Assembly (NCBI RefSeq): GCF_030733545.1 | Contig: NZ_JASHIU010000004.1 | Location: 1-64,000 of the forward strand | DNA length: 64,000 nucleotides | Direction of reading: 5' to 3' | From: Oceanicaulis sp. MMSF_3324 | GTDB lineage: Bacteria; Pseudomonadota; Alphaproteobacteria; Caulobacterales; Maricaulaceae | In this document: positions 16,856 to 25,519 of the stretch, piece by piece | How the letters are laid out: every line of letters begins with the position of its first letter | How positions within the stretch are numbered: the first letter of the stretch is position 1 | Notes under the pieces: generated by a model | What the model was told of the DNA's origin: nothing | The model's input: the letters and a program-made list of their open reading frames with translations, nothing else | Database searches by the model: none | Translations under genes and position numbers: made by a program

Positions 16856-17258
16856 GGGTACTCCAGAGGGTGAATAGCGCTTCAATGCCAATGAGCGCAG
16901 CTATCACAATTATCAGAAGGACAATGGGGCCGAGGGCGAAGCCCGCAACCGAACGCCAATTCGTGCGGCTGCCTGGCTGAGCCGCGTAGGGTGAATAGAT
17001 GGCGCCGCCTTGGACCTTGCCGAAGGGCGAAGGCTTCGTGGCTATGTAGAGCCCTATGCTTGAGCCAACCGCAAACAAGGCCAGGAGTCCTACAAAGAGA
17101 ATGGTGTAGGCAATTGAATCGTCACCAATTTTGAACATGGTCATGATCGCGACTGCGATTAACAATAAAACGCCTAGCCCCACATGAACAGCGAAGGCGA
17201 GACCTAAGCCAAAGAGGAATGGCCGTCTCGCCGCGAATGCGTTTGCACGCTCAAACAT
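16842..17258 (-). CDS. Small membrane protein of unknown function
   Basis: The 138 residues have about three membrane segments (15-40, 49-71, 106-127) and a polar loop with NWRSVAGFALGPIV. The start ATG overlaps the stop of the amidohydrolase (TAATG), so it is translationally coupled to it. Its base composition is somewhat lower in GC than its neighbours. I do not recognise the family. Confidence 0.7.
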   Translation of the reverse strand: MFERANAFAARRPFLFGLGLAFAVHVGLGVLLLIAVAIMTMFKIGDDSIAYTILFVGLLALFAVGSSIGLYIATKPSPFGKVQGGAIYSPYAAQPGSRTNWRSVAGFALGPIVLLIIVIAALIGIEALFTLWSTHVPT

Positions 17259-18553
17259 TACTCTTCGTTCTTGCGCACCACGCCGCGGGCCATGACGAAG
17301 TCGATATCCATCAGTTCTTCGATGTTCTCGAGCGGATCGCCATTGGTCGCCACGATGTCGGCGGCGAAGCCCGGCGCGATGCGGCCGATCGTGTCCTCCA
17401 GCTGCACATGGCGTGCGCCGATGGTGGTGGCGGTGGCGAGCGCCTCCATCTCGGTCATGCCGGCTTGCGTGTAGAGCAGGAATTCGCGCGCATTGTCGCC
17501 ATGGGCGGAGACGCCCGAATCGGTGCCAAAGGCGATGGTGACGCCGCCCTCATGGGCGCGGCGGACCATGTCGATCATTTGCGGGCCGACCACGCGGGCC
17601 TTGGCGGCCTGGAAGGGCGTCATCCAGCCGGCATCGGCCTGGTTGGCCACCCATTCGCCCGCCATCACGGTGGGCACCAGAACTGCGCCATTGTCGCGGA
17701 ACAGGCGGATCGATTCGCGATCGAGATAGGTGCCGTGCTCGATGGAGTCGCCCCCGGCGCGCAGGAAGGCGTTGATGCCGGTCACGCCATGGGCGTGGGC
17801 GGTCACACGGCGGCCCATCATGTGCGCGGCCTCGACAATGGCTTCGAGCTCTTCCTGGAAGAATTGCTGTTCGACGCCGGCGCCGGTGGAGGACAGAACC
17901 CCGCCCGTGGCGGTGATCTTGATCACGTCCGCGCCTTCCTGGACCAGCTGGCGGGTGGCGCGCGCACAATCGGCCGCGCCGTTACAGGCATAGGGGCTGC
18001 CGCTTTCGCGGAGCACCTGAACGCTCCAGCCATTGGCGTCGCCATGTCCGCCTGTGGGCGTCACCGCGCCGCCGGCGATGCGCAGGCGCGGCCCGACAAT
18101 GTCGCCCGCTTCCACGCCATCACGCAGGGCGCGGACCGCTTCGATATCGCCGCCCACATCCTGAACCGTGGTGAACCCCGCCATCAGGGTGCGCTGGCCA
18201 TACATCACGCCATCAATGGTGCGGTCCGCCGTGCCTTCGGTGAAGGCGGAGATGCGGCGGCCGGCGCCTTGCTGGTTGGTGATGTGCACATGGGCGTCGA
18301 TGAAGCCGGGCATCACCCAGGCGTTCGACAGGTCGACAAGCTCTGCGCCCTCGGGGCTGACAAAGCCGTCTTCAATGGCTTCGATCTCATCCCCGCGGAC
18401 CAGAATCGACACCTCTTCGCGAACCCGTTCTTCTCCCGGTGCGGCAATCAGATGGCCGGCATGGATGACGGTCAGCGGCTCGGCGTCCTGCGCCAGAGCG
18501 CTGGCGGGCGCGAGCGCGGCGACCGCGCCGAGCGCAGCAATCGTGCGGATCAT
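17258..18553 (-). CDS. Secreted amidohydrolase (imidazolonepropionase/prolidase-like)
   Basis: The 431 residues start at the ATG at 18553, preceded by GGGGAG and followed by a signal peptide (ending ASALAQ). The metal-dependent hydrolase motifs are present: MPGFIDAHVHI (HxH), the Lys-bearing DVIKITATGG, HAHG and SIEHGT histidines, and the catalytic Asp in IAFGTDSG. This pattern fits the periplasmic Xaa-Pro dipeptidase or imidazolonepropionase-like branch. It is first in a three-gene operon with a membrane protein and the APH kinase. Confidence 0.87.
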   Translation of the reverse strand: MIRTIAALGAVAALAPASALAQDAEPLTVIHAGHLIAAPGEERVREEVSILVRGDEIEAIEDGFVSPEGAELVDLSNAWVMPGFIDAHVHITNQQGAGRRISAFTEGTADRTIDGVMYGQRTLMAGFTTVQDVGGDIEAVRALRDGVEAGDIVGPRLRIAGGAVTPTGGHGDANGWSVQVLRESGSPYACNGAADCARATRQLVQEGADVIKITATGGVLSSTGAGVEQQFFQEELEAIVEAAHMMGRRVTAHAHGVTGINAFLRAGGDSIEHGTYLDRESIRLFRDNGAVLVPTVMAGEWVANQADAGWMTPFQAAKARVVGPQMIDMVRRAHEGGVTIAFGTDSGVSAHGDNAREFLLYTQAGMTEMEALATATTIGARHVQLEDTIGRIAPGFAADIVATNGDPLENIEELMDIDFVMARGVVRKNEE

Positions 18554-18656
18554 AAGTCTTCTCCCCTTTTGCTCTTCAGAGCTTAACCGCAAAAGTGTCC
18601 GGCAAAGGGGCGAGTGTCAAACCTCAAACGTCATCAAGGACGGTGTGCGCCATGCA

Positions 18657-18686
18657 AAACGCCCGGCGCGAGGGCCGGGCGTTTCA
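18657..18686 (-). terminator. Intrinsic terminator after the DUF3035 lipoprotein
   Basis: Reading on the minus strand, the stem AACGCCCGGC / GCCGGGCGTT with a short loop is followed by a T-rich stretch (GTTTTGC), 21 bp past the stop. Confidence 0.75.
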
Positions 18687-18706
18687 GTCTTGAATGTCCG
18701 CGTGGA

Positions 18707-19243
18707 TCAAAGGCCGGGCAGCTTGCGGCGCGTATTACGCCGACGCTCGATCTCGACATCGCCGCCGCCGGTGACGGTTTCAATGGCGGCGGTTTCCTCT
18801 TCCGGGTCGATGGGCTGGCCGCCCTGGCGGATGATGCGCTCATTGTCGCGCCAGAACAGGATGCGGTTGGCGAAGCTCTCATCCTTGCGGATCAGCGCCG
18901 CGCTCTCGCCATCGATGATGGCGCGCACATTGGGGTTGGCGTCAGCCGCGCCAGCGCGTGAGGCGAACAGGATTTCCGCATCGGTGGCGTTCGACGAGCT
19001 CAGATCGCCGAACAGGGCGCGGCGCGCCTGCTGGTCCTGGAACATGTCTTCGGCGCGCAGCTCACCCGGACGCGGCGGGGTGAGGTTGTATTCGGGCGGC
19101 ACCGACAGCGGCGCAATCGTTACGACGCGGAACTCGTCCGGCGTGGTCTTGTCCACGCCAAGCGCCTGACGGACGCCGGAATTGCAGCCGGTCAACGCAA
19201 TCAGGGCGGTGGCGGAAAGGATCAGGGCGGTGCGCATACGCAT
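18707..19243 (-). CDS. DUF3035-family lipoprotein
   Basis: The 178 residues start with a lipoprotein signal (MRMRTALILSATALIALTGC), with the lipobox Cys following LTG. The mature part TTPDEFRVVTIAPLSVPPEYNLTPPRPGE is the hallmark of DUF3035, an alphaproteobacterial family proposed to assist outer-membrane assembly. The C-terminus is basic. It lies 90 bp downstream of lspA, whose product would process its signal, and the two are probably cotranscribed. Confidence 0.85.
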   Translation of the reverse strand: MRMRTALILSATALIALTGCNSGVRQALGVDKTTPDEFRVVTIAPLSVPPEYNLTPPRPGELRAEDMFQDQQARRALFGDLSSSNATDAEILFASRAGAADANPNVRAIIDGESAALIRKDESFANRILFWRDNERIIRQGGQPIDPEEETAAIETVTGGGDVEIERRRNTRRKLPGL

Positions 19244-19333
19244 GGTCGAAAGCTCGCTTTCAGAGGCGGTTCTCACCGCTTGTATCAGACTGGCGCACGC
19301 TCTGGCCAGAGGCCGGGCGCCGCGCGAAACGGT

Positions 19334-19849
19334 TTAGCGGTCCCCGTTTAGAACCAGATCGAGGACCATGGCCGCGACGCCCACGCAGATGCCGGCGTCC
19401 GCCACGTTGAACACATAGGGAAAATACAGCCCCGAGAAGTCGAAAAAGTCCACGACCGCGCCGTAGATGAAGCGGTCGATGACATTGCCGATGGCGCCCC
19501 CGATGATCAGGCCGAAGGCCAGCGCCTGCAGACGCCGGGTGGTCTGGAACATCCACACCACCAAGAGCCCGGCGATGGCCAGCGACACGGCGGCCAGGAT
19601 ATAGCGCTGGATGTCGCTATTGGCCTGGAAAAGCCCGAAGCTGACCCCGTAATTCCATACCATGGTCAGGTTGAACCAGGGATCGAGAACCTGGACCTGT
19701 TGCGGCGTGCGGCCATCGAGATCAAGCCCGTACAGGATCCAGTATTTGCTGGCCTGATCGGCGATCAGCACGAACACGGCGATGATAAAGCCGAAAATCG
19801 TGAACGATCCGGCGGGGCGCCGTCGCGCGAACATTCGCTGCATGATCAA
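19334..19849 (-). CDS. lspA: Lipoprotein signal peptidase (signal peptidase II)
   Basis: LspA cleaves prolipoproteins after diacylglyceryl modification. The 171 residues contain four membrane segments and both catalytic aspartates: GGAIGNVIDRF and FNVADAGI. The N-terminal SKYWI segment after DQA and NYGVSFG are also characteristic. The DUF3035 lipoprotein gene follows on the same strand. Confidence 0.95.
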   Translation of the reverse strand: MIMQRMFARRRPAGSFTIFGFIIAVFVLIADQASKYWILYGLDLDGRTPQQVQVLDPWFNLTMVWNYGVSFGLFQANSDIQRYILAAVSLAIAGLLVVWMFQTTRRLQALAFGLIIGGAIGNVIDRFIYGAVVDFFDFSGLYFPYVFNVADAGICVGVAAMVLDLVLNGDR

Positions 19850-19950
19850 GTCCCTGCATTCCCTCTTCGAAAAGGCTTAGCAGGGCCCGCCCCGCCCGGT
19901 CCAGTGAAAGCGCCGCAATCTGGCTGCGACAGAGTGTGGGGCAATTGTAT

Positions 19951-20047
19951 TCCCGGGCGAGCATCGCGAAGACCCGGGACCTCTTTGCGCTATAAGCGCC
20001 TTATTCTGATGGAGGCCCAGGCTCTGCGCTCCGCTTGGCCGGGGGTT
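19951..20047 (-). repeat. Family B repeat, copy 1 (with A copy 2)
   Basis: About 97 bp made of two hairpin modules, TCCCGGGCGAGC...ACCCGGGA and GGCCC...TTGGCCGGGG, in reverse orientation. It joins family A 13 bp away, in the same relative order as at 23471 and 30101. Confidence 0.8.
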
Positions 20048-20060
20048 CGGCTTCTAGAAC

Positions 20061-20150
20061 TGTCATTCACCGGTTTATCCGGTGAGACCATGCCGTGACC
20101 TGTGATCAGAGCAACCGGAATGGATCTCCCGCATGAAGCAGGAGATGACA
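20061..20150 (-). repeat. Family A 90-bp repeat, copy 2 (with B)
   Basis: This copy is in reverse orientation, with TGTCATTCACCGGTTTATCC at its left end and ATGACA at its right end. It is exactly 90 bp, like the other three copies, and lies just after the mutL stop. Confidence 0.88.
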
Positions 20151-20165
20151 GGGTAGAGGGCCCTC

Positions 20166-22082
20166 CTATCGCCGCCCGAACAACCGTTCTATGTCCGCCA
20201 GTTTCAACTCCACATAGGTGGGGCGGCCGTGATTGCATTGCCCCGAATGGGGGGTGGCTTCCATCTCGCGCAACAGGGCGTTCATTTCATCGCCGGTCAG
20301 GCGTCGGCCCGCGCGCACCGAGCCGTGGCACGCCATGGTGCCGACTACCTCCTCGAGCTTTTCCTTCAGCGACAGCGCTTCGTCATATTCGGCGATCTCG
20401 TCGGCGAGATCCCGGATCAGGCCCTGCACATCGAGACGTTTGAGAAGGGCGGGCGTTTCTCTGACCGCCAGCGCGCCGGGCCCGAAGGGTTCGATCACAA
20501 GGCCCAGCTCGGCCAGCTGGTCGGCGCGGTCGAGCACGCGGCGCGCCTCGGCTTCATCGAGCTCGACAATTTCGGGCACGAGCAGCGCCTGCTTGGCGAC
20601 GCCGCTGGCGGCGAGCTGTTTCTTCATGCGCTCGTAAACGAGGCGCTCATGGGCGGCGTGCTGGTCCACGATGATGAGCCCGTCCTCGGTCTGGGCGATC
20701 ACATAGGTGGCGTGCACCTGCGCCCGCGCCACACCCAGCGGGTAGTCAGGCGTCGGGGCCTCCGCCTCTGGCGCGCCCTGGGTGGGTTCGCCGCCATAGG
20801 AGGGCTCGGTGCGCGCGGACATGCCCGGCGCCAGATCGCTGCGCTCATATTGGGACGGCTCGGATTGGGACTCCCCATAGCCATAGCCGGACATGTCGTG
20901 ATGTTCGCTGAGCTGGTTTTCCCAGGCGGGGGAGGGGCGGTTCGCCCAACCGCTGGAGATCGAGCTGCCGCGGGTCAGGGGCAGGGCCTGGCTGGGCGCG
21001 CCTTCGGGGCGGGCGCGGCCGAGCGCATATCCGGCGACAGTGGTGGAGGCGCGATGGCCGGCCCCCGCCAGCGCATGGCGCAAGGCGCCGACGATCAGGC
21101 CGCGCACCAGAGCGGAATCGCGAAAGCGCACCTCGGCCTTGGCCGGGTGGACGTTCACATCCACATGGTCGGACGGCAGGTCCACATAGAGCGCCACCAC
21201 CGGGTGCCGATCGCGCGCGAGAAAGTCCTGATAGGCGCCGCGCACCGCGCCGACGATCAACTTGTCCTTGACCGGGCGGCCATTGACGAACAGGAACTGG
21301 TGCTGGTTCGAACCGCGATTATAGGTGGGCAGGCTGGCGAGCCCGGTCAGGTGCACGCCCTCGCGCTCCTGATCGATGACCAGCGCGTTCTCGCCAAAGT
21401 CGGCCCCCAGGATCGAGGACAGGCGCCCGCGCCGCGCCTCATCGCGATCATCGGTCGTCTCGGCGGGGGCGGAGACGCGCGAGCGGCCATCCACGGACAG
21501 GAAGAATCCCACATCGGGACGCGCCAGGGCGAGACGCTTGATCACATCGGCCACGGCGGTGCTTTCCGCGCGCTCGGATTTTAGAAATTTCAGGCGCGCC
21601 GGCGTGGCGTAAAACAGATCGCACACCTCCACCCGCGTGCCGCGCCGGCCCAACGAGGGCGCCGGACGGGGCCCGGCCTTCACGCCGCCCTCGACCGAAA
21701 GCTCCCAGGCTTCGCCCAGCTCCTGGTTCTGGGTGCAGATCGTCAGCCGCGCGACCGAGCCGATGGAGGGCAGGGCCTCGCCGCGAAAGCCCATGGAATG
21801 GATGTTCAGAAGATCGTCCTGACCATCCTCGCCCACGGGCAGTTTGGAGGTGGCGTGCCGTTCGATCGCGGTTTCCAGCCCTTCGGCATCCATGCCCGAG
21901 CCGTCATCCTCGATGACGATGCGGGTCAGCCCGCCGCCCTCAATGCGGATGTCGATCCGGCGCGCGCCGGCGTCCAGTGCGTTCTCCACCAGCTCCTTGA
22001 CGGCGCTGGCGGGGCGCTCGACCACTTCGCCGGCGGCGATGCGGTTGACGGTTTCGGGGGACAGGCGACGAATGAGGGTCAT
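20166..22082 (-). CDS. mutL: DNA mismatch repair protein MutL
   Basis: The 638 residues start at the ATG at 22082 ([24 protein letters not shown], the standard MutL beginning). The GHKL ATPase motifs are [17 protein letters not shown] and [10 protein letters not shown]. The C-terminal domain carries [12 protein letters not shown], the DQHA(X)2E(X)4E endonuclease motif, so this MutL should nick DNA itself; together with the apparent MutH-less alphaproteobacterial background this is expected. The linker is acidic and variable. Confidence 0.96.
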   Translation of the reverse strand: MTLIRRLSPETVNRIAAGEVVERPASAVKELVENALDAGARRIDIRIEGGGLTRIVIEDDGSGMDAEGLETAIERHATSKLPVGEDGQDDLLNIHSMGFRGEALPSIGSVARLTICTQNQELGEAWELSVEGGVKAGPRPAPSLGRRGTRVEVCDLFYATPARLKFLKSERAESTAVADVIKRLALARPDVGFFLSVDGRSRVSAPAETTDDRDEARRGRLSSILGADFGENALVIDQEREGVHLTGLASLPTYNRGSNQHQFLFVNGRPVKDKLIVGAVRGAYQDFLARDRHPVVALYVDLPSDHVDVNVHPAKAEVRFRDSALVRGLIVGALRHALAGAGHRASTTVAGYALGRARPEGAPSQALPLTRGSSISSGWANRPSPAWENQLSEHHDMSGYGYGESQSEPSQYERSDLAPGMSARTEPSYGGEPTQGAPEAEAPTPDYPLGVARAQVHATYVIAQTEDGLIIVDQHAAHERLVYERMKKQLAASGVAKQALLVPEIVELDEAEARRVLDRADQLAELGLVIEPFGPGALAVRETPALLKRLDVQGLIRDLADEIAEYDEALSLKEKLEEVVGTMACHGSVRAGRRLTGDEMNALLREMEATPHSGQCNHGRPTYVELKLADIERLFGRR

Positions 22083-22174
22083 GAAACCAAACTCGCGAGC
22101 GGGTGTGAGTCGGTCAAGCCGCACCGCTGTTTGCCGGGTTCCGCTGGGCGCTGGAGACGTGGTAGGAAAGCGTC

Positions 22175-22435
22175 ATGACCGATACAGATCTTTCCTCCTT
22201 TGACCGTGATTTCAGCGGGGAAGCCGAACTTGAGTACGGCGATGCTGACTTCATGATCCTCAAGCCCGGCGCGTTCGTGAAATGCGCGGTGACGGGCGAG
22301 AGCATTGCGCTCAACAATCTGCGTTACTGGTCCGCCGAGCTTCAGGAAGCGTATCTGGACGCCAACGCCGCCACCCAACGCTGGCGCGAGGTCTATCAGG
22401 GCCCCGGCGCCGCCAAGCAGCAAAAACCTCGTTAG
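22175..22435 (+). CDS. DUF2093-family protein
   Basis: The 86 residues contain AELEYGDADFMILKPGAFVKCAVTGESIALNNLRYWS, the DUF2093 signature, with RYWS and a single Cys. The family is alphaproteobacterial, has no known function, and is found beside mutL and lpxK in this order. It is divergent from mutL and followed after 10 bp by the peptidase gene. Confidence 0.85.
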   Translation: MTDTDLSSFDRDFSGEAELEYGDADFMILKPGAFVKCAVTGESIALNNLRYWSAELQEAYLDANAATQRWREVYQGPGAAKQQKPR

Positions 22436-22445
22436 GACAGCTCCC

Positions 22446-23312
22446 ATGGTTCTGATCGCCGCGCTCGCCCTTGTCCAAGCCGTCGCTGCTGCGCCGGAGG
22501 GCGCGGCTGATCCCATGGCGGCCCTGATCGCAGAGACGGCGCCCGCCGCCGCCCCGATCAACTGCGCCGGAACCCATCGCCAGGGCGCGATGATCGTTTG
22601 CCGCACGCGGCCGGGCGCTGAGGTGACGCTGGGCGATATCAGTGTCGAGGCGGATGACGAGGGCTGGGTCGTGCTGGGCCATGACCGGGATGCCGAGGCG
22701 CAGACCATGCTCGCCGTGGCGCTGCCCGATGGCCGCTATGAAGAGACGGTCAGCGTCCAGCAGCGCGAATACGACATCCAGCGCATCGAGGGCGTGCCCC
22801 AGGAATATGTCACCCCGCCGGAAGAGGTGCTCGAGCGCATCCGCGCCGAAGGCCGGGTCAAGCGCAACGCCTATACCTCCCGCTGGACGGGGGATGGCTT
22901 CGCCAGCGCCTTCATCATGCCGGTCGAAGGTCGCCTGACCGGCGTTTACGGCAGCCAGCGCTATTACAATGGCGAACCGCGCCGGCCTCACTATGGCATC
23001 GATATCGCAGCGCCCGGCGGCACGCGGGTGATCGCGCCCGCCGCCGGCGTGGTCACGCTGGCCGATCCCGACATGTATTATGAAGGCGGGCTGGTCTTCA
23101 TCGATCACGGCCAGGGCCTGACCAGCGCTTTTCTGCATCTGGGCGCTGTGAACGTGGAAGTCGGTCAGGAAGTCGCGCAAGGCGAGGTGATCGGTGAGGT
23201 CGGCTCAGGCGGTCGCTCCACCGGCGCACACCTTGATTGGCGCATCAAATGGCACAATCGCTATATCGACCCCGCCGAAGCGCTCGCGGTGGATCCGAGC
23301 GGCTTGCGGTAG
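22446..23312 (+). CDS. M23-family (LytM-type) peptidase
   Basis: The 288 residues start at the ATG at 22446 with a signal peptide (cleavage near AVAAA). The C-terminal LytM domain shows RPHYGIDIAAP (H182, D186) and HLGAV (H231). The usual HxH motif reads HLD (H262, D264), so the second zinc His is replaced by Asp; I recall the same HLDW variant from other proteobacterial members, so it may still be active. It probably cuts or regulates peptidoglycan remodelling in the periplasm. Confidence 0.87.
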   Translation: MVLIAALALVQAVAAAPEGAADPMAALIAETAPAAAPINCAGTHRQGAMIVCRTRPGAEVTLGDISVEADDEGWVVLGHDRDAEAQTMLAVALPDGRYEETVSVQQREYDIQRIEGVPQEYVTPPEEVLERIRAEGRVKRNAYTSRWTGDGFASAFIMPVEGRLTGVYGSQRYYNGEPRRPHYGIDIAAPGGTRVIAPAAGVVTLADPDMYYEGGLVFIDHGQGLTSAFLHLGAVNVEVGQEVAQGEVIGEVGSGGRSTGAHLDWRIKWHNRYIDPAEALAVDPSGLR

Positions 23313-23367
23313 GGTTTTATCTCTTTCCCGGCGTTCGCCGGGATGACGATCTCTAATCTCTCACATT

Positions 23368-23457
23368 TGTCATCCCCCGCGTAATGCGAGGGATCCATGA
23401 CGGTCGCTTGGATCGTAAATCACGGCATGGATTCACCGGATAAACCGGTGAATGACA
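23368..23457 (+). repeat. Family A 90-bp repeat, copy 3 (with B)
   Basis: It runs from TGTCATCCCCCGC to GGTGAATGACA, is exactly 90 bp, and is followed after 13 bp by B. A further short REP-like hairpin (CCCGGCG...CGCCGGG) lies just before it near 23327-23342. Confidence 0.9.
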
Positions 23458-23470
23458 TTTTGAGAGAGTG

Positions 23471-23568
23471 AAACCCCGGCCAAGCGCAGCGCTGAGCCGG
23501 GGCCTCCATCAGGATTAAGCGCTATTTGCGGAGACAGGTCCCGGGTCTTGGCGTTGCTCGCCCGGGAC
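23471..23568 (+). repeat. Family B repeat, copy 2
   Basis: About 98 bp. It starts AAACCCCGGCCAAGCGCAGC and ends with the TCCCGGG/CCCGGGA hairpin, 1 bp before the stop codon of the acyltransferase gene, so it may act as that gene's transcription end. Confidence 0.85.
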
Positions 23569-23569
23569 T

Positions 23570-24499
23570 TCAGCTTCTTGGGGCTTTCGCCTCCGGCTTC
23601 GCCTTTTTGTAGAGCGGCTTTTCAAAGCGGCGGTGCACCCAGAACCATTGGCTGGGGGCTTCCTTGATACGGTCTTCCATGAAGCGATTGATCGTCGTGA
23701 CGACCTCAAGGATCGCGTCCGCATCCTTGCCCTCGGGACGCGGCAGCGGTTCGTGGATGGTCACCTTGAAGCGCGCGCCATCCTTGCGCCGGATCGACAT
23801 GGGCACGAGCGGGCAGTCATAGCGCAGGGCCATGCGCGCGGGGCCGGGGGCGGTCATCGCCATGCGGCCAAAGAAGGGCGCGGCGATGCCGTCATTCATC
23901 TTCTGATCGTTCATCAGCGCCACGGACGCGCCCGATTTGAGCGCCTGCATCAATTCCTTGGCGCCATGCCCGCCCTTGGGGGCGAGGATGTTGATGCCAT
24001 AGGCCTTGCGCTGGTCGATGATGCGCTGGTCGATCAGCGGATTGTTGGCGTGACGATAGGTGATCCGGCAATCTTTCATCTGCCGCACGATCACCGCCGC
24101 CATCAATTCCCAGTTCGCAAAATGCCCGCCGATCAGCACCGCGGGCCGTCCCTGACGATCAAGCTCGGCCAGGATGTCCGCGCCTTCGACCTCGATCTGA
24201 TCGCTATCGGGGCTGAAATCAAAACGGTGGGTGTTGGGGAACTCGCCAACGAGCCGCCCGAAATTGTCCCACATGGCGTCCAGCAGCCCATCCAGCTCGC
24301 GCTCGGACGCTTCGGGGAAGGCGATCTGCATGTTCACGCGCGCCACGTGATGCACCGAGACTTTCGGACCCAGCGTGCGCAGGAGCTTGGCGCCGTAATC
24401 GGAGGCGCGCTCGAGCCCCATGGAGCGGAACAGGCCCTGATAGGCGTCCCAGCCAAGCGCTTCGGCCCGGAAGCCGATGGATTTCATGAGATCGGACAT
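23570..24499 (-). CDS. Lipid A acyltransferase, LpxL/LpxM family
   Basis: The 309 residues contain the HX4(D/E) catalytic motif in IGGHFANWELM and the conserved GPARMALRYDCPLVPMSIRR region of the Kdo2-lipid IVA lauroyl/myristoyl acyltransferases. The C-terminal QWFWVHRRF is also typical. It is the last gene of the DUF374-waaA-lpxK operon (9-bp gap after lpxK), so it acts in late lipid A acylation at the inner membrane. Whether it transfers the LpxL or LpxM chain cannot be told. Confidence 0.9.
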   Translation of the reverse strand: MSDLMKSIGFRAEALGWDAYQGLFRSMGLERASDYGAKLLRTLGPKVSVHHVARVNMQIAFPEASERELDGLLDAMWDNFGRLVGEFPNTHRFDFSPDSDQIEVEGADILAELDRQGRPAVLIGGHFANWELMAAVIVRQMKDCRITYRHANNPLIDQRIIDQRKAYGINILAPKGGHGAKELMQALKSGASVALMNDQKMNDGIAAPFFGRMAMTAPGPARMALRYDCPLVPMSIRRKDGARFKVTIHEPLPRPEGKDADAILEVVTTINRFMEDRIKEAPSQWFWVHRRFEKPLYKKAKPEAKAPRS

Positions 24500-24508
24500 G
24501 GGTCTGGC

Positions 24509-25519
24509 TTAATGGCTGGCGGCGAAGGAATCCATGGCCCTGTCCAGAAGCGCGTCGAGCCGGGCTTCCTCGCGGAAGACGGCGCGCACCGGCCAGGCAG
24601 TGACCGAGCCCTTCACCCCGCCGGGCAGGCGCACATGGTCCTTCTCGGTGGTGATCAGGGTGGCGTCATGGCTTTCCGCGAGATCGGCCAGCGTCTCGAT
24701 TTCGGCGCGGGTGAAGGCATGGTGATCGGGAAAGCTCGCCGTATCGGCCAGGGCGCCGCCCGCCGCTTCCAGCGCGTCATAGAATTTCTGAGGGCGGCCA
24801 ATACCGGCGAAGGCCAGAAGCGGCCCCGACGGCGGCGCGGCTTCCGGCGCCAGCCAGGCGGTGAGCACCGGGATTTCTAGATCGGCGAGCTGGAGCTTTT
24901 GAAAATCGGGCGTGAACTCGGCGTCCGGGCACATGACGATCACGGCGTCGGCGCGGGCGAGCCCGTCCTTGACCGGTTCGCGCAAGGGGCCCGCGGGGAA
25001 GATCGTGCCGGGCCCCCAGCCTGTCACGGCGTCCACCACGACGATGGAGAGCGTCTTTTCAAGACTGGGATTCTGGTGTCCGTCATCCATGATGATGACG
25101 TCCGCGCCTTCATCGGCGGCCAGTTGTGCGCCGTCGGGGCGATGGCGGGCGACATAGACCGGCGCAAGGCGCGACAGCAGCAAGGGTTCATCGCCCACAT
25201 CGGCGACGGAATGAAGCTTGGCGTCGACCTTTACCGGGCCACAGAGCTTGCCGCCCCAGCCCCGGCTGAGCCCGGCGGCCTTGAGCCCCTTCTGGTGTGC
25301 GGCGCGCATCAGGGCGGCGGTGACGGGTGTCTTGCCCACCCCGCCCACGGTGAGATTGCCCACGCAAATGACGGGCGCGGGCGCGGGCGCGGGCGTTGTC
25401 GTGCGGATGCGGCGCGCTCCGGCCCAGGCGTAAAGCGCGCCCAGCGGTGATAGCAGGGCGCGGGTCAGGGCGGCCGAGCTGCGCGGCGCTGTATCATCCC
25501 AGAAAGGCGGGGCTCGCAT
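24509..25519 (-). CDS. lpxK: Tetraacyldisaccharide 4'-kinase
   Basis: LpxK phosphorylates the 4' position of the lipid A disaccharide to give lipid IVA. The 336 residues contain the P-loop CVGNLTVGGVGKTPV and the conserved VIIMDDGHQNPSLEK (DDGxQ). The start overlaps the waaA stop by one base (TGATG), a strong sign of coupling. Confidence 0.95.
   Translation of the reverse strand: MRAPPFWDDTAPRSSAALTRALLSPLGALYAWAGARRIRTTTPAPAPAPVICVGNLTVGGVGKTPVTAALMRAAHQKGLKAAGLSRGWGGKLCGPVKVDAKLHSVADVGDEPLLLSRLAPVYVARHRPDGAQLAADEGADVIIMDDGHQNPSLEKTLSIVVVDAVTGWGPGTIFPAGPLREPVKDGLARADAVIVMCPDAEFTPDFQKLQLADLEIPVLTAWLAPEAAPPSGPLLAFAGIGRPQKFYDALEAAGGALADTASFPDHHAFTRAEIETLADLAESHDATLITTEKDHVRLPGGVKGSVTAWPVRAVFREEARLDALLDRAMDSFAASH

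Noticed and set aside
17219-18586. Long plus-strand open frame over the amidohydrolase
   Set aside because: It mirrors a real minus-strand gene; His/Gly-rich shadow with no domain pattern.
20229-21584. Plus-strand frame over mutL
   Set aside because: Shadow of mutL; the mutL motifs are complete on the other strand.
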